Shown: positions 62,118 through 64,000 of the stretch, piece after piece
How positions within the stretch are numbered: the stretch's first letter is position 1
Layout: each line of letters begins with the position of its first letter
Assembly (NCBI RefSeq): GCF_023718305.1
Contig: NZ_QEYO01000015.1
Span: forward strand, 62,001 to 126,000
Length of the DNA: 64,000 nt
Reading direction: 5' to 3'
Source of the DNA: Gramella sp. AN32
Lineage (GTDB): Bacteria > Bacteroidota > Bacteroidia > Flavobacteriales > Flavobacteriaceae
Program-made: the position numbers and the translations under genes
Notes under the pieces: generated by a model
Told to the model about the DNA's origin: nothing
Databases searched by the model: none
Seen by the model: only the letters and a program-made list of their open reading frames with translations

Positions 62118-62816
62118 ATGAAAAATCAAATTTTACATGTAACGTATTTATTTTTAGTATTTAGCCTATGCTCAGTTCAGGCAAGCAATAAGGTTTTGTT
62201 AGACGACTACGGAAAGAAAAAAATACAGGTAAGTACCTCCCAGGCCGATGCAGAAATAATTGTTAATGGAAAAATGGTCGGGAAAGGATCAGCAGAAGTT
62301 TTAGTGGCTAAAGATGATTGTGTCATGGTTACTGCTAAAAAAGTAGGCTACTTAACAGAGCAAATTGAATTTTGTAATCAAAAGGGAATGGCCAGCCCTC
62401 CAAAAACACATTATTTTGAAATGCGGGCCGATGATGCCTTTGATGCTTCTGTTCAAACTGATATCGCCAATGTGGATATCGAAATTCAGGTAGATCAAAT
62501 GAATAAAGATAAATCCTGGAAGCTTATCAACCAGATTGTCCTGAATTATATTGATGTTATAGAAATGACCGACAAGGAAACAGGCTATTTAAGGACCGCA
62601 TGGTCTCTGCAAACATTTGAACAGAATACTATACGGACTAGAATGATCATTAAAGAATCTTCTAATGATCCTTTGGTTTTCAAAGTAAAACTGGTAAGTG
62701 AAGAATCTGGGGGTTCCATGACCAGCGTAAAAGACGATCATTTATATAAAGAATGGGATCGGGTACTTAGAAGTTACAATGATGCCATTTCAGAATTCCA
62801 GGATAGGGTAAAATAA
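62118..62816 (+). CDS. PEGA-like domain protein with NlpB/BamC-like C-terminal part
   Basis: 232 residues with a signal peptide ending SVQAS. A PEGA-like surface-binding domain (about 34-100: IQVSTSQADAEIIVNGKMVG, VMVTAKKVGYLTEQIEF) is followed by a helix-grip-like half (about 118-225). The segment KLINQIVLNYIDVIEM then TDKETGYLRTAW resembles the repeated domain of BamC/NlpB lipoproteins, but the resemblance is by eye only. It has no lipobox. It follows the barrel gene by 21 nt and may interact with it. Confidence 0.65.
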   Translation: MKNQILHVTYLFLVFSLCSVQASNKVLLDDYGKKKIQVSTSQADAEIIVNGKMVGKGSAEVLVAKDDCVMVTAKKVGYLTEQIEFCNQKGMASPPKTHYFEMRADDAFDASVQTDIANVDIEIQVDQMNKDKSWKLINQIVLNYIDVIEMTDKETGYLRTAWSLQTFEQNTIRTRMIIKESSNDPLVFKVKLVSEESGGSMTSVKDDHLYKEWDRVLRSYNDAISEFQDRVK

Positions 62817-62843
62817 GAAGTAGGGTTTGAATTTTGCCAATTT

Positions 62844-62871
62844 AGCCCCTTCATAATTGAAAGGAGGGGCT
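62844..62871 (+). terminator. hairpin after the PEGA gene
   Basis: AGCCCCT and AGGGGCT pair across 14 nt and are followed by TTTAATT. It lies 28 nt after the stop. The T run is short, so termination may be partial. Confidence 0.6.
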
Positions 62872-63035
62872 TTAATTAAAATTTTCCTCAAAGATCCCAA
62901 GTTATTCTTCGGCACAAATCTTCTGAAGAATTGAAGATGCTGGGAAATAAAACCTTAAAAATTATTCTTACCGGTTTTTTTTAAAATCCCTTATTGCTTA
63001 ATTTTTAAAAAAGCTGGATTTATCCAAGGAAGAAC

Positions 63036-63061
63036 TTGACTAACAAATAGATATATTTTTG
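63036..63061 (+). promoter_or_regulatory. possible promoter of the gene at 63091
   Basis: TTG at 63036-63038 and TATTTTTG at 63054-63061 (exact TAnnTTTG) are 15 nt apart, slightly closer than usual, and 29 nt before the start codon. No TACCY palindrome is present here. Confidence 0.4.
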
Positions 63062-63090
63062 TAGATTTAATCATAACCAATCAAATAATT

Positions 63091-63486
63091 ATGGGAAATT
63101 CAAATTTAAAAGAATATAAACGTACCGAGTTTGGGATCGATCAAAAGAAAAATAGCTTCCAGATTACTACTAAAGATGGAAAAGATATCTATAAAAATAT
63201 AAAATTGGATTTTCATTTTCCTTCCGAATTCAGGTATAGGAATCAATGGGATATCGATGGGGAGGAGCTTAAATTATATTTTAAAGGTGGTACAGCTAAC
63301 GACACCAATGAGGATTTAATCAAGTTATCCAATAGCGAACGTTCGGAGACTATAAATGAGAACGTGGAGTCCAGGGATATTCCTGTAGTGAAAAAATTAA
63401 GGATATGTTTTGTCCGGGATCAAAATGAAGATGGATCGGGATTTCTTCCGGAAACTACGGGAGGCGGAATCCTTGTTGGTACTTAA
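63091..63486 (+). CDS. hypothetical protein, 131 residues
   Basis: No signal peptide and no recognised family. It is Lys/Asp/Glu-rich with two beta-like stretches (NSFQITTKDGKDIYKNIKLD, VKKLRICFVRD) and ends in a flexible tail TTGGGILVGT. It precedes the repeat-protein gene by 2 nt, which suggests a shared transcript, and stands in the uncharacterised envelope cluster. A cytoplasmic partner of the downstream sensor-like protein is one guess. Confidence 0.6.
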   Translation: MGNSNLKEYKRTEFGIDQKKNSFQITTKDGKDIYKNIKLDFHFPSEFRYRNQWDIDGEELKLYFKGGTANDTNEDLIKLSNSERSETINENVESRDIPVVKKLRICFVRDQNEDGSGFLPETTGGGILVGT

Positions 63487-63488
63487 AA

Positions 63489-64000
63489 TTGAAAATTACT
63501 TTACAACATATCATGCTGCCTATAGCAAGTTTATTACTTGCTGCCTTTTCGTATGGTCAAAATCCGGCGTTTGGAGAGATCGATTCTCTTCTCAAAATCA
63601 GGGAAACCACAAAGGCATTTGCCCGACTGGAAAAAGTGGATTCCATCAATTTAAATCCTGCCCAAAAAGCGGAATATTATTACTTACTGGGTACCGCCGA
63701 AAGCCTCGATAACCAATCTCATAAAAGTTTCGATCACTGGCTCAAGGCGCGTAAAATCTTTCGGGAACTTGATAGCCTTGGCCGGGTGGCTCAAATCAAT
63801 TTGCAGATTGTCGAGACGATTAATGCTACTAATTATTTGGAATTGGATATAAGCCCGTTTATGGATGAATACCTCGATTATGCGGAAGAACAGGGTAGTC
63901 CCAGACTTTTGTCCATTGCCTATATGCAGCTGGCAAAAGTCTTTATTGAAACCGATTCGATCCAATCCCGAAACTTTTTTCAGAAAGCACTCGCAGAAAA
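63489..64000 (+). CDS. secreted helical-repeat (TPR-like) protein, 3' end cut by the window
   Basis: 170 codons are open to the window end. From the TTG at 63489 the product starts MKITLQHIMLPIASLLLAAF and has a signal peptide ending SYGQ; from the in-frame ATG at 63513 the basic N-region would be lost, so I prefer the TTG, 2 nt after the previous stop. The mature part shows TPR-like helix pairs: KAEYYYLLGTAESLDNQ, HWLKARKIFRELDSLGRVAQI, SIAYMQLAKVFIETD. This layout is typical of Flavobacterial proteins with periplasmic TPR, a membrane helix and a LuxR-type HTH or kinase, but that part is outside the window. Confidence 0.7.
   Translation, partial: MKITLQHIMLPIASLLLAAFSYGQNPAFGEIDSLLKIRETTKAFARLEKVDSINLNPAQKAEYYYLLGTAESLDNQSHKSFDHWLKARKIFRELDSLGRVAQINLQIVETINATNYLELDISPFMDEYLDYAEEQGSPRLLSIAYMQLAKVFIETDSIQSRNFFQKALAE

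Noticed and set aside
63410-63965. Frames of 100 codons (+) and 93 codons (-) near the window end
   Set aside because: They compete with the frame from 63489, which has a signal peptide and helical repeats and continues to the window edge.

Overview
The window reads as a chromosome segment of a marine member of the Flavobacteriaceae (Bacteroidetes), most like the Gramella/Christiangramia-Zunongwangia-Salegentibacter group. That placement is inferred from an AT-rich genome with very dense coding, SusC/SusD-type glycan uptake, many lipoprotein signal peptides, promoters resembling the Bacteroidetes -7 element TAnnTTTG, and weak or absent Shine-Dalgarno sequences. No rRNA, tRNA, CRISPR array, prophage or insertion sequence was seen. 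The first and last genes are cut by the window edges.

Region 1 (1-11400) is an L-arabinose/arabinan operon on the + strand: GH51 arabinofuranosidase, araB, araD, araA, a lipoprotein aldose epimerase, a sodium/sugar symporter, a small transaldolase and a GH97 enzyme of the retaining type. Polymer is cut outside the cell, arabinose is imported, and it is converted to xylulose 5-phosphate and then through the pentose phosphate pathway. Region 2 (11401-17350) holds two tandem SYLF-domain lipoproteins, a type II haloacid dehalogenase and, on the - strand, a large outer-membrane barrel protein with a degenerate calcineurin-like domain.

Region 3 (17472-32142) is a laminarin-type (beta-1,3-glucan) utilisation locus: a one-component sensor/LuxR-HTH regulator, SusC, SusD, a multimodular surface glycan-binding protein, a PKD-GH16 lipoprotein, a GH5 enzyme with a carbohydrate-binding tail and a second GH16 lipoprotein. 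Region 4 (32139-49575) is mainly housekeeping: tadA, dxs, a DUF3078 protein, chrA, dgt, nrdBA with a eukaryote-like class I reductase, a DUF3109 protein, a MarC-family protein, an S41 protease overlapping a dCMP deaminase, a HupE-like protein and a large catalase.

Region 5 (49800-53387) is an unusual trio: a soluble GT2 glycosyltransferase, a PIG-L deacetylase fused to a NodS-like methyltransferase, and an acyl-CoA-dehydrogenase-like flavoprotein. Together they look like a pathway for a modified amino-sugar compound. Region 6 (53865-59113) has YceI-porin-YceI, a CoA-transferase, a small membrane protein and a group III truncated haemoglobin. Two of its promoters share a Crp/Fnr-like palindrome placed at exactly the same distance from the -7 element.

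Region 7 (59388-64000) is an uncharacterised envelope gene cluster: a DUF2135 lipoprotein, a small outer-membrane barrel, a PEGA-domain protein, an orphan protein and a signal-peptide-bearing helical-repeat protein cut by the window end. Two of its promoters carry a second shared palindrome, TACCY-N6-GGGTA, again at identical spacing to the -7 element. This cluster and the GT2/PIG-L-methyltransferase/flavoprotein trio are the best candidates for undescribed biology. Dispersed intergenic palindromes and longer inverted repeats lie at 4322, 38131-38434, 47317 and 57871-58324.
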